Below are positions 25,922 to 36,545 of a DNA stretch of 64,000 nt, piece by piece. The translations under genes and the position numbers were made by a program. Source of the DNA: Mesostigma viride (Eukaryota > Streptophyta > Mesostigmatophyceae > Mesostigmatales > Mesostigmataceae); NCBI GenBank assembly GCA_009746045.1, contig RPFO01000127.1, positions 1,417,768 through 1,481,767 on the forward strand, written 5' to 3'. The notes below the pieces were generated by a model, which made no database searches, was not told the DNA's origin, and saw only the letters and a program-made list of their open reading frames with translations. Position 1 is the stretch's first letter. Each line of letters opens with the position of its first letter.

Positions 25922-27281
25922 TATATGGCTGAGCGGTATAGAAATTTTATTTTTCCCCTCCCCCCCCACCGAGGCCACGGGAAGGGCCTCACACGGGAGA
26001 GAGAGTCCTACGTGAGAAAGGAGATCAGGCATGCGAACAGCTGTATGAAAGAGGTAGGCATAGGATTCATCATCAGGTAGTTCACCATAAGGGGTTACCC
26101 CCATAGTAGTAGGAACTAGAGTAGTATTGAGAACATCAAGGTCCTCGAAAAAGGAGTAATCTGCACGACGAGAGAGTGCATCTGGTACTATGTTATCTAC
26201 ACCCATGAAGTTTAAAAGGGGAAAACTGTGCTAAAAATTCCATCCAGCGCGCTTGCCGAGGGGTAAGGTTGGGTTGGGAGAGAAGATGGGTAAGGGGACG
26301 GTGATCCGTTTGGATAACTAGCCTATAAGGATCTAACTCACAGGGTTCATTCAGACAGACATCAAATTGAGCACCCTTAAGAAAGTGCTACCACGCGTGG
26401 CAACAATACACCACCGCTAAGAGTTCCTGCTGGTGTACGGGATAGTTACGCTCCGCAGGGAGCATTGTCCTAGAGATATACTCAATTGGCTGTAAGCCCT
26501 GACCCTGATCCTGGAGAAGGACGCCCCCTATAGCGACCTTACTAGCATCTGTAGCTACCACAAAGGGTTTAGTAGTATCCGGTAGGATGAGTACAGGAGG
26601 GGAAAGGAGTAGGGATTTTAGACACTGAAAAGCCGACTGACATTCACTACTCCAAACAATTAAAGGGGATATCCTTCTTTAATAAATGATTAATAGGGGC
26701 TGCTATAGTTGCGAAACGCGGGATAAAACGCCTATAGTAAGAAGCAATTCCTAGAAAACTACGTACACCTTTAACGTCGGTAGGAGTATAGGCCATTCCT
26801 GAATTGACTTAGTTTTATCCGGGTCGGTAGCGACCCCGGCATCTGACAGAACGTGCCCTAAAAATGGGACACTCCTACCCGAACGAACTTTAGCACGGCG
26901 TGCCCACAAAGAATTTTCAGCCATTATTTCTAATACTTTCTTTAAATCACGTAGGTGCGTTTCAAAATCAGGAGAGTAAATAAGAATATCATCTAAGTAA
27001 GCTTGAGCACAAGAACGGTCATGCTCAGATAAGGAAACAGAGGAGAAGGAAGGATCCTTTAGATCAGAGGACACCTGAGGAAGGTGAGAATTTCCCATAA
27101 CAGGTCTAAGCACTTCATTCATTAACATTTGAAAAGAGGCAGGCGAGTTGCAGAGTCCCATAGCCGCTACTCTAAACTGGTAATGACCAAAAGGGGTAGC
27201 AAAGGCGGTTTTATGGCAATCCTCAGGAGCTATCCGCAACTCAGCCAAAAACCATCCGCACAATCCAGTACTGTGAAACAA
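25922..27281 (-). pseudogene. Gypsy RT core and RNase H, frameshifted
   Basis: On the minus strand: RT palm with HYQFRVAAMGLCNSPASFQ and the catalytic YLDD (AQAYLDDILIYS), then the connection (FLGHVLS). Next comes RNase H with FVVATDAS (first Asp), ELLAVV (Glu) and QTDHRPL (second active-site Asp region), then the VDNIVPDALSRR tether end. Frame breaks lie near 27250, 26790 and 26215, and an in-frame TAG at 26388-26390 falls where Gln is plausible. It is followed on the minus strand by the CACTA insertion, after which integrase continues at 8975. The TA at 25922-25923 is the transposon target copy. Confidence 0.88.
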
Positions 27282-28756
27282 GTGGAACCTTTAACCTTAT
27301 TAAATATATCATCAATGCGAGGTAGAGGGTATTTAGACTTCACAGTAATATCATTCAACTTCCTATAATCAGTAACTAGGCGAAACTTGCCATTTGGCTT
27401 AGGAACCAACAGGACACCAGCTGAGTAGGGAGAGTTACTAGGCTCTATCAATCCTGCTTCTAATAGTGACACTAAAATCTGTTTTAGTTCCTTTAACTCG
27501 GTAGGGCCCATTCTATACATCGGAGAGTGCGTAGGAACTGCACCGTCCTTGATAACTACACGGTGTAAAACAGAACGAGGCGGAGGATAAGAAGGAGTCT
27601 TTTCTTCAAAAACTTTTGAGGAATCTATCACAGCCATGTATCTTACTATTTCATTTTCAGTAAATCCCACTCCTATTGTATCCACTGTGTTTATATCTAT
27701 ATCCACACTATTATTAGTGATAGGTATCTCCTGTACTTCTAACTGAAGGAACATACATAATAAATATCCATATTCCTTTAATTCAGAACGCAACTCATCA
27801 TTGGACATTAATACTTCAGGTATAGGTCTTACAGGAGGATCAACAGGTGTAGGAGGAGTAATATCTACCAAGGATAAATTTTCCAATCTATAATGACGTT
27901 CCGGTACCCAGTAAGAACTATCTGGAAACCAAATGACCATGGTATCATAATTAATAGTAATCTTATTATCCTGGTGCCAATCTAATCCTAGTAATACATC
28001 AGCGGTAGTGATAGGGCCTATAGTGGCCGTCAGGTTGACAGTACGTCCTTGTATGACCAGGGGAAGGGACACCGTACCCGGGGAATGACTGGTGCGACCA
28101 TCCGCATAATGAACAGTGACTGGTTTGGTGTGAGGGGTAGCTGTAGGGACTAGTCCTAAACGCCTAACTAGGGCCTCGCTCACAAAGGAGCTAGCCGCAC
28201 CGCTATCTATCAACACAGAGACATTCAAAAGTTCATCAGCATGCAAGAAAGGGTCTACAACAGTGTGGGGAACGGTTAAACCACCATTCAAGAACATAAG
28301 AGGACGCACACGTAGTGGTAGGGAAGACTCAGCTCCTACAGAGGTTATAAAAACAGGCAGGCAAAAATTTTTATCTGGGGTACTATCTAAGGACCTGTCC
28401 AGGTTACCCCCGGCTGACAGGCCTACTGTTCCCCCTCCCCCCCCCACATCCATTGGGACTAACCCCGAAGAAGTCCCTGGCGAAAAAGCCACTGCTGGAG
28501 GGTCGCGAGGGAGCGAAGAGGGTGCAGGAGCCTGATTATCATAGGGGAACCCTGAGGGTCCTGTCTGCACAACATTCAGCCTACTAGGGGTAGCTGAGGG
28601 AATGCGTCCTGGAGTGGGACGAATAGGAGCACGCTGAGGGGTACGAGGAGGGCGAGCATCGGGATGAGGGGGAGCACCAGAAAGGAACTTGGGGCACTCC
28701 GCCTTAAGATGGCCCACCTCATGACAATGATAACACGAGATGTGCGACACATCCAA
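27230..28756 (-). CDS. Gag zinc knuckle, protease and RT N-terminal part of the gypsy element
   Basis: An open frame of 508 codons. Near its start is a CCHC zinc knuckle (CYHCHEVGHLKAEC). After a Pro-rich linker comes a retropepsin-like protease (VLIDSGAASSFVSEAL with the DSG active site, then VLLGLDW). The RT fingers follow (YRMGPTELKELKQIL, LLEAGLIEPSNSPYSAGVLLVPKPNGKFRLVTDYRKLN, and LDCADGFW). It ends by frameshift near 27250, where the 26751-27281 frame takes over. The first Met shown is internal; translation would come through from gag. Confidence 0.9.
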   Translation of the reverse strand: MDVSHISCYHCHEVGHLKAECPKFLSGAPPHPDARPPRTPQRAPIRPTPGRIPSATPSRLNVVQTGPSGFPYDNQAPAPSSLPRDPPAVAFSPGTSSGLVPMDVGGGGGTVGLSAGGNLDRSLDSTPDKNFCLPVFITSVGAESSLPLRVRPLMFLNGGLTVPHTVVDPFLHADELLNVSVLIDSGAASSFVSEALVRRLGLVPTATPHTKPVTVHYADGRTSHSPGTVSLPLVIQGRTVNLTATIGPITTADVLLGLDWHQDNKITINYDTMVIWFPDSSYWVPERHYRLENLSLVDITPPTPVDPPVRPIPEVLMSNDELRSELKEYGYLLCMFLQLEVQEIPITNNSVDIDINTVDTIGVGFTENEIVRYMAVIDSSKVFEEKTPSYPPPRSVLHRVVIKDGAVPTHSPMYRMGPTELKELKQILVSLLEAGLIEPSNSPYSAGVLLVPKPNGKFRLVTDYRKLNDITVKSKYPLPRIDDIFNKVKGSTCFTVLDCADGFWLSCG

Positions 28757-30770
28757 TGCAGATATATCTGTAACGCCAATATCGAATTCTTCTACATATG
28801 CCTATTCTTATTCAGGAGTGAGGACAAGGTTATGAACCCTAGTACACAAAGGAGCATGAGCAAACATGCAATCAGCAACACGGAGGAGATGGGTAGGAAG
28901 AGGAGTGGTAAAGAAATCTGCTACTCTTAATAGACGCTAGCTGTCGCATATGCTTGAGGGGCAGATCAGTGAAACGGTAGGCAGAGAACTAGCGTTTTAC
29001 CTCACGTAATAAGGGTCTACTGAGGCCTTGAAGGAAACGAGCACGTACTTCTGCGCCCAACAAATCCCTAATTCGTACCATCTGTGTATCAAATTCTTTC
29101 ATATATTCCTTAAACGGTTTAGTACCTTGCTGCAAAGTACCAAAGGCTAATCTATCCTGCCAATCTGCATCAGGAGGAACTAAATGGCTCTCTAACCGCT
29201 AAAACAATCCTGCTACTGAGTTAGGGTAGGCATGAGAGGCCAAGGATTCACACTGGATGAGGTTGGCAAGCTCAGGGGTAATACAGGTAGTAAGATAGTG
29301 AGGGACTAAAACAGCATCAGGGAGACACCATCTATTATGATTTTGCCACGACTCTGTGTTCTAGGTAAGCAACATAATAAAAGTGAAAAACTGTTGAGGG
29401 GTAGACTTGACATCCAACTTGGGGAGGTTAGCAAAGAGGGGAAGAGCAGGGGGCTTAGGAGGATGGGAAGGATCAGATTTACCCATAGGACCACTGTCTT
29501 CCACTGCCACATAAGAGGGATAGAAAGAAGGAAGAGGAAAGGCTTTGGATAGGGGTCTAGAAGGGGCCACCGTTTCAGGATGGTGCCCATAGGAGAAGGG
29601 AACAGTATATTGTTCACGAAGGGAGGAGTAGGCAAAATGATCATAATTTCTGTCGTCTAGGGGCATGGTGCTGAAATCACTATTAACTTCTAAATCAGCC
29701 ACACGGGTAGGGACCTGGGCTGCCTCATAGGCCGTCTCAGGGTAGGACCAGGAAGCAGGTGGGTAAAAGGGAACTGCACTAGGGCGTCCAGAAGGGCCGA
29801 CAGGGGCAGAGGCACGACCCGTGTTAAAAGCAGGCATGGAAGGCACAGGGTGGGAAGGAGGCCTAGCAACATTGTTAGTTAGTGAGGACCTGCTGGGGGG
29901 TTGAGCCAAGGTTGCAGGAGGGGCAGGGGCCTGGTTCAGGGTAAGGGAAGGGTCATCACTAAATCTGACATGCATACGTTGTTCATAGGTAGGAGGGGTA
30001 AGTGAGGGACGACGGCGACCACCAGTAGCAGGAGAAGGAGGTGAGGTACGAAGATTACCTTGAGGGGTGAGATTGAATTGAATTGAATTGAATTGTAACA
30101 TAACTCCGTTGGGAGTATATGTAGCACATAGCCCTTGAGAGGGGGCATATGGCCTATCATACATCCTAAGCTACTTCCTGCAAGGGTGGGGATGTAAAGG
30201 ACCCTTGCTCTAGGTGCACCAGGGCACTTGCATCCCCATGATCTTCAAGCTATGCCCAGCGAAGGGGGAGCCTGTCATGGGGGGGAAGATCAGCAGAGCT
30301 ATACAAAAAGGCTAGGGCATGGCGTCTCAGCAGAGAGTTACTCCCTGCATGGGCACAACATAGCTAAATAAAGCTAGGCATCATCTGGAGTGTGGCACAT
30401 CATAGGCACACATGTACATGATTAAATAAAGCGTGTGGCTTAGCTAGGATAGTGCCTCTAGGAGGCGTACATGTACATGGCCACGGTCTATCTATTCTAC
30501 ACTACTACTGCTGTATTCCCCTAAGCTGGGGCGTCTGGAGTCGTTGGGGCCGCGGGGGTCGCCTGCCAGGGCTTGTGGCCGACGTAGATGGCCGCCCCCT
30601 TCCAGTACACCGGCTGCCCCGCCTTGGTCTGGGGTGAGATGGTGCACCGTTTCAAGTGAGTCCCGTCGGTTACCACGATTGTTGTTATGGTTGTTAGTAT
30701 TATTATTATTATTACTCATAGTAGGAGTGTTGGTAGGTATAGGCGACATGTTACCACCCACTGGATCCAT
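28757..30770 (-). pseudogene. Gag of the gypsy element, with stops and a LINE insertion
   Basis: It starts at an ATG at 30770 with an Asn-rich N-terminus. It is cut by the LINE at 30074-30630 and resumes in phase with a Pro/Ser-rich region. The capsid-like helical part (about 29400-28990) contains LAFGTLQQGTKPFKEYM and LRDL-type motifs of retrotransposon gag. In-frame stops are TAG at 29361-29363, 29199-29201, 28989-28991 and 28802-28804, and TAA at 28808-28810. One frameshift lies near 28930. All these stops are one C-to-T change from Gln codons. Dead in this copy. Confidence 0.82.
30074..30630 (-). mobile_element. 5'-truncated LINE (ORF1 end and 3' UTR) inserted in gag
   Basis: It is flanked by a 10-bp duplication GGGGTGAGAT (30064-30073 and 30631-30640). 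On the minus strand it carries the last codons of LINE ORF1, a 3' UTR, a CTCC-GTTG-GGAG hairpin (30104-30115) and an AATTC-repeat tail (30074-30096). Gag reading is restored across it when one target copy is kept. Related copies lie at 40815-41765 and 59720-59960. Confidence 0.85.
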
Positions 30771-30894
30771 TCTTAATTAAGTAAATGATTAGGAATCTAA
30801 CTGAAAGCAACAAGGATAAAGGACAAGGCCTAATTTAAGGTAAGGAAGGAAAAGAAAAAGCTTTTAATGTCTTAAAAGAAGGAAACAATTTAAT

Positions 30895-31299
30895 TCAATC
30901 CTTTTTAGCAACAGTAATGGATAGGGAACCGAACTCTAAGGTGAGAGGCGTGTCTAAGCTAGATGAGGATGCAGCCCGTTTAGGGGGAGACGAAGGAGGA
31001 GATGGAGGTGGTGTAACAAAAACAAGACTATCTACTGCAGGACGAGCATGAGGAGAAGGACAAGAATGGAGACCCAAATCTGATTCACTATGCTTTAAGA
31101 GGTAGGTCTGAGCTTCTTCAAAGGACATGAACTTCTTATATTTGGAGACGTTATAAGCACGTGACTGAACGAACTTCCTAGCATCGGCCCACGATAAGAA
31201 AATAGATGCCCATTGAGGGGTAATAACAACGTAATACTTCGCTAAACTATTATTACTAGTCGAATGAGAAGGAGCAGGAAAGGGACGTCGCTGGCTCAT
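30895..31299 (-). CDS. Viroplasmin-like (RNase H1 N-terminal-type) ORF before gag
   Basis: A 134-codon intact frame between the 5' LTR leader and the gag start (30770). Residues about 20-70 (KYYVVITPQWASIFLSWADA, then ARKFVQSRAYNVSKYKKF, then SFEEAQTYL) follow the caulimovirus viroplasmin / RNase H1 hybrid-binding domain pattern: aromatic start, a GIF-x-SW-like core, and a Lys-Phe followed by an EA helix. That fold binds RNA/DNA hybrid or dsRNA. The rest is Pro/Ser-rich and disordered. A stand-alone ORF of this kind ahead of gag is not a usual part of chromoviruses. Its closeness to gag suggests translation from the same RNA. The domain call is by eye from a short match. Confidence 0.6.
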   Translation of the reverse strand: MSQRRPFPAPSHSTSNNSLAKYYVVITPQWASIFLSWADARKFVQSRAYNVSKYKKFMSFEEAQTYLLKHSESDLGLHSCPSPHARPAVDSLVFVTPPPSPPSSPPKRAASSSSLDTPLTLEFGSLSITVAKKD

Positions 31300-31840
31300 G
31301 TTAACGCACCTGGTAGGTCTTGAGTAGTCAAATAAGGAGAACGAGGGGTAGGCGACTTATCTCGGGTGTCTGATCGAAACCGAACCAGATTGACGACGCA
31401 CGCAGGGACGAGGTTTCCAGCGCCAGGTGGTCGTAAGTATCCGGTTTCAAGAATTCTGCGTCTGGCGATGGGTCTTCTAAATACAACGCAGGCAAGAGTG
31501 CAGAAAAGTGTAATCTACGAGACGCTAGTCGTCTCTTTAATCGTAGAACCAAAACCACCTATCTACGACAGTAGGCCACATGTCTCACGACAACAAAATG
31601 AGGAAAAGGAAAAGGAACTAGCTACGTGAGGGGTTCATCCGCTTTGAGCAGGTCTAACTTCTAGGCAGGGCGTGTCCCGAATCGGGCAGCACTACCCCCC
31701 CAGCTTGCAGGCGACCCGCCCATTACCTGTCAAGTAGGTGTCGTCTTCATTTTCCCGGACGCGGAAGGGTTGATTCAATGACGTATGTTGCAGAGGATCG
31801 TCGTCTGGTTCTCTACCTAAAATTCCTCCGAGTCCTAAAA
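31300..31840 (-). other. 5' leader region of the gypsy element
   Basis: Untranslated leader between the hairpin at 31841-31983 and the viroplasmin-like ORF. The frames in it are short and not convincing. Confidence 0.5.
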
Positions 31841-31983
31841 TGCTCCCGAGTGGCATCTATCCGCTGGCCGGTAGTCGCCGGCCTGGGCGCCTAGTCAGGT
31901 GGGCATCAAAGATTGGTGTCTAGATGCTAGTCGGTGCCCAGGCCGGCGACTACCGGCCAGCGGATAGATGCCACTCGGGAGCA
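31841..31983. repeat. 48-bp perfect inverted repeat next to the 5' LTR
   Basis: Arms at 31841-31888 and 31936-31983 are exact complements, separated by 47 bp. The repeat starts 8 bp inside the 5' LTR, in the leader where primer binding and packaging signals lie. An RNA of either sense would fold into a long, GC-rich hairpin. A failed search for an ordinary tRNA primer site here makes the structure more notable. Confidence 0.85.
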
Positions 31984-31991
31984 CAACTCAT

Positions 31992-32562
31992 TGTTACGCC
32001 GCGGGTATCTACCACTACCTCTACCTCTACCTGGCCTGATGCTACCTAAACTAGTCAAGCCTCCTCTAGTTAAACCTCTAGCGAAAGACGAACGAGACGA
32101 TCCAGATCTCAATGCATTAACGTAAGTGTTGCTATAATACGCCATAAGCCATTTACACAACCCGTTTATTCCAGGAATAGAGGAAGGAAACACAACTACA
32201 CTGCCGTGACCCAAGCCTATATGTGTTAATTCATTTAACACACGCCGAGTGCACACACGAGGGGTAGAACATGCATAAATGGTCACCAACGGTCCAACAC
32301 GCTCGGGCCGACATGGCCCTCGCCTACAGATGCACGCTGGTCCACTACATCTACAGATGCACGCTGGTCCACTACATTTTACCAAAGGATCAGGACCACT
32401 AGTAAAGTACGCGGCGCGGCGCCCCAAAGGCACCCAATGCACCACGGCACTGTTACGAGGACAATAGTGTCCCGGTAGGAGCTACACGTAAACCTAGGGA
32501 CAACCGAGGCAAAAGACCTAATTTACGTCCGTAACTACAACGAATTGTTACGCGACGTAACA
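31992..32562 (-). repeat. 5' LTR of the gypsy element
   Basis: 571 bp, TGTTACG...CGTAACA, uninterrupted. It contains a direct duplication of a 25-bp segment (CTACAGATGCACGCTGGTCC and following bases, about 32325-32375). Confidence 0.93.
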
Positions 32563-32567
32563 CCCCT

Positions 32568-32790
32568 GTGGGCAAGCGCCCCCCCCCCCAAGAGGAAGGG
32601 GCGCTTTGCTGAGTAGAGTAGTTAGGGTTTTTCTAGATAGATTAGCTTAGAGTTAGACTAGCTAGTTCGGTTTCGCGGCTTTGCCTACCTCGATCCATCC
32701 ATCCAGCAAGGGAATATGTGCTACATTCAATCTCCCCACGTGCGGAGTCATGTTATAACATTTATATAATTTAATTTTAATTAATTTTGT
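32568..32790 (+). mobile_element. 3' end of the LINE that received the gypsy element
   Basis: It continues the LINE left at 3755: last ORF2 codons (GKR..PPKRKGRFAE-like), 3' UTR, a CTCC...GGAG hairpin (32732-32747) and a T/A-rich tail. The CCCCT at 32563-32567 is the gypsy target copy. Confidence 0.8.
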
Positions 32791-33058
32791 CAAGCTCGGC
32801 CTCCTCGTGGAGCAGCGGCTGTCGAGCGTCTGCTGCTTGAGCTGTGCTGCGACGGCAGAGGTGGTGGAGGTGGCCGGTGCGATGCTTCAGCATGTCCGCC
32901 CAGGTCTGGGTGGGAGGAGCATCGATCGTACGACGTCGGCAGGGCCAGCAGGTGCTGGCCAGGCGGCAATGGCCTTCACCCGGCCTGGCATGCCGGGCGC
33001 CGGAAACGTGAGGCCTAGCTGCGGTGTTAAACCCTATGGGGGGGGGACAACCCCCCAT
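32791..33058 (-). pseudogene. LINE ORF1 fragment
   Basis: A minus frame with TQTWADMLK and EEAELDK. The latter matches [16 protein letters not shown] of the ORF1 copy at 41282-41760. It is a short, weakly supported relic of the ORF1 middle region. Confidence 0.4.
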
Positions 33059-33079
33059 AGGGGGAAATGCAGAGAAGGG

Positions 33080-34470
33080 TTGGTAAAATTAAATTAAATG
33101 AAAGTATTACTGATGGCTCCGTTGGGGGATCATGTAGCACGTATTCCCTTGCTTGATGGGTGGGGGTGAGCGACGCCGCGAAAGTCGAAACCTATCTAAG
33201 CTACTCTAGAAAATCCTAACGACTCACGGTAGAAAATCCTGACTCTACGCTACTCAGCAAAGCGCCCCTTCCTCCTGGGGGGGGGGGGGGCTCGCCCACA
33301 GGGGCTGGCGTGTACGTGAGCCTGGACCATGGTCTTCAACCTCTGCTAGTTCTGCAGGCATAGTAGCAGTCCAAGCAAGAGAGGGAGGAAATGCGGTGTT
33401 CAACTCTTAGCTGGGACCACTAGGTCGGCCAGCAATTGCTGTGTATAGTTCATGGCAGGTTTACCAATATATTTCTAGGAATGCCCTTGGGGCCAGGCCA
33501 GGTCAGGATATGCCGCCCCAGCTGGCCCCAAGCCGCTGGAGTCGGCCAGACCGAGATCGGTGTCTACCTGACTGGTGCCAGCAAGATGTCCTGCGAATGC
33601 TATCCTACGTACGCTGCCTAATCTCGTCCGAAATGCGAGGCATACCCTTACACAAAGACTCTAACGACCTATGTGTTGAACTTGAAAACGTACCCTATGT
33701 TTATTAGGACCTGTCGGAGCATCCCATGTATAAAGCGTGCCGTCTGCACTGATGCAGACGTGCGGCCATCTGGTCCATGAGCGTCCATGCCTCGATCGGC
33801 GCCATACGTGAGCACTGTCAGCACTTGAGGACAAGCTAGGACCTTGAAGAGCACTCGCTTGCGGTCCTCGCCCAGGGTCTTTGAGTGTCAGTAGGGGTAA
33901 TTAAGCGAGCAGAGCCTGGCCCAGCCGGGCCAGGCCGATGCGGGTTTCCACATCGTCGGCTGCATCGGGGACTCAGCATGCTAGCTCCCCAGCAGCTTGA
34001 AGAGCTCACGGAACGTACGGGACCTCCGTACCGTCTAGCAGCAGCGGCTGTGGCGGGCAACTGGTACTAGCCCCAATCACCATCGCCTCGGGTTTATTGA
34101 CACTAATCTCCAACCCCGCGGCCCACCGCCCACGCCTCCAAGCCCAAACAGTCCAGCCAGGTCTGAATGTGCTTGGGGCGCTTGATCGATGAGGGTAGTA
34201 CGATCATCCGCATAAATCAGGTTGGACATGCAGGCGGTATCCAGGGCCACCGCTGCCGTATTCACGATCATGTCCAGGCCAGGCTCGAACCCCTTCAGAG
34301 CTGCCGGTAAAGCAAGCGTACCTGCATGGCGCATGACGTGATCAACGACAAAAAAGGTTGTCTCCTTGATAATGAACAGAGATGGGGACAGGACACAACC
34401 TTGCCACACGTCCCCGTGCTGAAGGGGGAATGGTGGGGTGGTGCCTTCCGCAGTCCGCACCACTACATGT
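33080..34470 (-). mobile_element. LINE ORF2 fragment with RT active site and 3' tail
   Basis: Read on the minus strand from 34463: QGCVLSPSLF, then LIYADDRTTL (the YADD catalytic box of a non-LTR reverse transcriptase). Further RT and connecting sequence follows in shifted frames. The ORF2 C-terminus (about 33600-33320) comes next, then 3' UTR, a CTCC-GTTG-GGGG hairpin at about 33117 and a TTAAA tail at 33080-33100. Broken frames show it is inactive. Sister copy, opposite strand, at 2133-3755. Confidence 0.8.
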
Positions 34471-34479
34471 GATCGACCT

Positions 34480-34662
34480 CATTAAATAATTAATTAATTA
34501 ATTATTTGATTAAGCTCGTGCCGGCAAATTAATTAATTAAACTCGTGCTCCCGTTGGGGAGTCACGGAGCGTTAACCCCGCGATGATTGACAAGGACTCC
34601 GCGCCCGCATGATTGACAAGGAGAAATGGGCTTCCATCTGCATTAACACGTCCCCTGTAGAA
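34480..34662. repeat. TTAATT-type tails and a LINE 3' end remnant
   Basis: Two AT-rich tails (34481-34510 and 34528-34542). The second is followed by CTCCCGTTGGGGAG, the 3' hairpin of the element family ending at 38930 and 40085. Remaining bases not recognised. Confidence 0.5.
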
Positions 34663-36345
34663 ACTCAGTCCTAAAAATAGGACTGAGTATACCATCTTTG
34701 AGATCATGTGGCGGTAAGGGTAGGGGGGTACCCCATGTGTTTGATATGCATCATAGCACTCAATATCATGCTAATGCTTGGGCATGTGCTTAAAAAATCA
34801 TATGTTGACCAAATCATGTAAAATTATACATGACTCTCAACCCTTACTCACGATTTTGGAATTTTCTGTGGAAGCACGAGTGTGTAAAATCCAATAAAAT
34901 CCATATTCACTATTAAAAATCATAGGCATGTAGATATTAGAGTTCTTGAACTGTGGCAAAAAACTGGACTCAATTTGGCCACTGGCACTGCCTGAAACAT
35001 GCAAAACACTGCCAGTCCTATAAATAGGACTGGGCCTTGGTAACAAAATGCTAGCATGGGAGTGCGGTCGTACCACACACCACCGTGGCCACCAACCATG
35101 CCAATCAACTCATTTCCCTTCCAGCATAATAGGACAACATGCTTGCATCATCATATTGCAGTTATATTATACCTTATAATGTGTGAGAGCCTATGCAAGC
35201 ACGCAGGAAATGGGTTTGGATACCTACCCACGAAAGGTTTTTTTTATGTGTTAACCACCAATGTATTGGGCAGGTTAAGCATATTTCAAGTGTCTCTAAC
35301 AAGAATGGACATGGATAAAACTGTTTTGCCTTGCCATGGCATGGCCAACATACTTGCTGGCACATGATGACAGTGGTTTACCACCAAGATCTTTCACTCA
35401 CCCATATAAGCTTGAAAGCACCCTTGACGAGGCCCATGGCCACACAATTATGCAGTATGAACGTAGCAAAAGAACAACTAACATCTATGAAGGTGTTTAA
35501 ACCCATACAGCGCCTAAAAACCTGCACAACTACACCAGGGCAAGGCAAATGCCTGGCAACATCATCTAAAAAGGGGGTTTTGGAGAGGGGCAGGCAACGG
35601 TCAAGAAAGAGCATCAAGACTCGAAACTGGCAACACCTCGCAAGCTTAAACTCATGTAAGAACATCAAGAAATGATGAGACAACGATATTCCGGCTTTAC
35701 CTTGCATGGCTGGCGTTACCTTGGCCCAGGCGGTGCCCGCAAAAGTGGCACTTTGAGGCACACACACCATGACGTGACAGAGTGGTCGAAATCATCAAAT
35801 CTATACTGCCACTAAGTCAATTCTATGACAATGCATGATAAAATGTAGAAAGATACCTATAAATCCTTCGAATTTCGCCGGAAAGCAGTTGTAGTAATCA
35901 ATTCCGTCGGCCTGCCTGATCGCAGCTTTTTCCAGCAAGAACGGTGCCGACACCTAGTAAAACGCATCCCCGCGAGCTGAAAATTGACTTGTATCATCTC
36001 TAGGATATATAAAATCTATTTCCTGAGTTTGGCCAGCTATATCGTCGGAAAACGTAAACTGCATGCATGGGCGCAAGCCGCCATGGCTAGGTCGTGCATT
36101 TCCGGAACTCACGTTTCACGTGAGTAAGTACCCTTACCACCTGTACTTTGACCGTCTTTTTGACCGTCCAAACAAAATCAAAAAAAATCCCAAAAATATG
36201 TCCCAGAAAGATCTTTTCACGTAGTATTTGAATAAATTTAGAGAGAATTTTTTTGCCAAACATTCTGACTTGGGTGAATTTTCTACGAAACCCCAAATCT
36301 CAGTCCTAAATTTAGGACTGAGTTGAACTCAGTCCTAAAAATAGG
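34663..36345 (-). mobile_element. Unidentified dispersed element, copy A
   Basis: Much of 34840-36110 is similar, in inverted orientation, to 52290-53710. This includes a shared peptide (LSKTPFLD, then RRCMGLNT and CYTFPTHIL-like residues). The segment has hairpin-forming palindromes at both sides: 34663-34688 (11-bp arms, core CAGTCCTA/TAGGACTG) and 36299-36322 (24-bp perfect), with another at 35012-35033. No known transposase motif was recognised. Borders are a guess from the palindromes. Confidence 0.45.
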
Positions 36346-36379
36346 TGTGGCTACAGACGACGTGTTAAGCACCTTCCTG

Positions 36380-36545
36380 AGGGGTATGCTCCTGTTTTCT
36401 CCCCACGGGCCCCGCGGCCCGTTGCTAGCCAGGGTAGAAGTCCGCAGGTGGAGGTTATTGGCCCTGAGGATAGGGCTCCGCTACACTACCGCCTCATCTG
36501 CCGGCCATTACAGTAGAGGACAGCTCGGATGAGGATTACATCCCC
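36380..36545 (+). repeat. Repeat shared with 60180-60345 (inverted)
   Basis: A block encoding MLLFSPHGPRGPLLA in both copies, followed by a Glu-Val-Arg-Arg-rich segment. Probably a LINE-internal region; not assigned. Confidence 0.55.
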
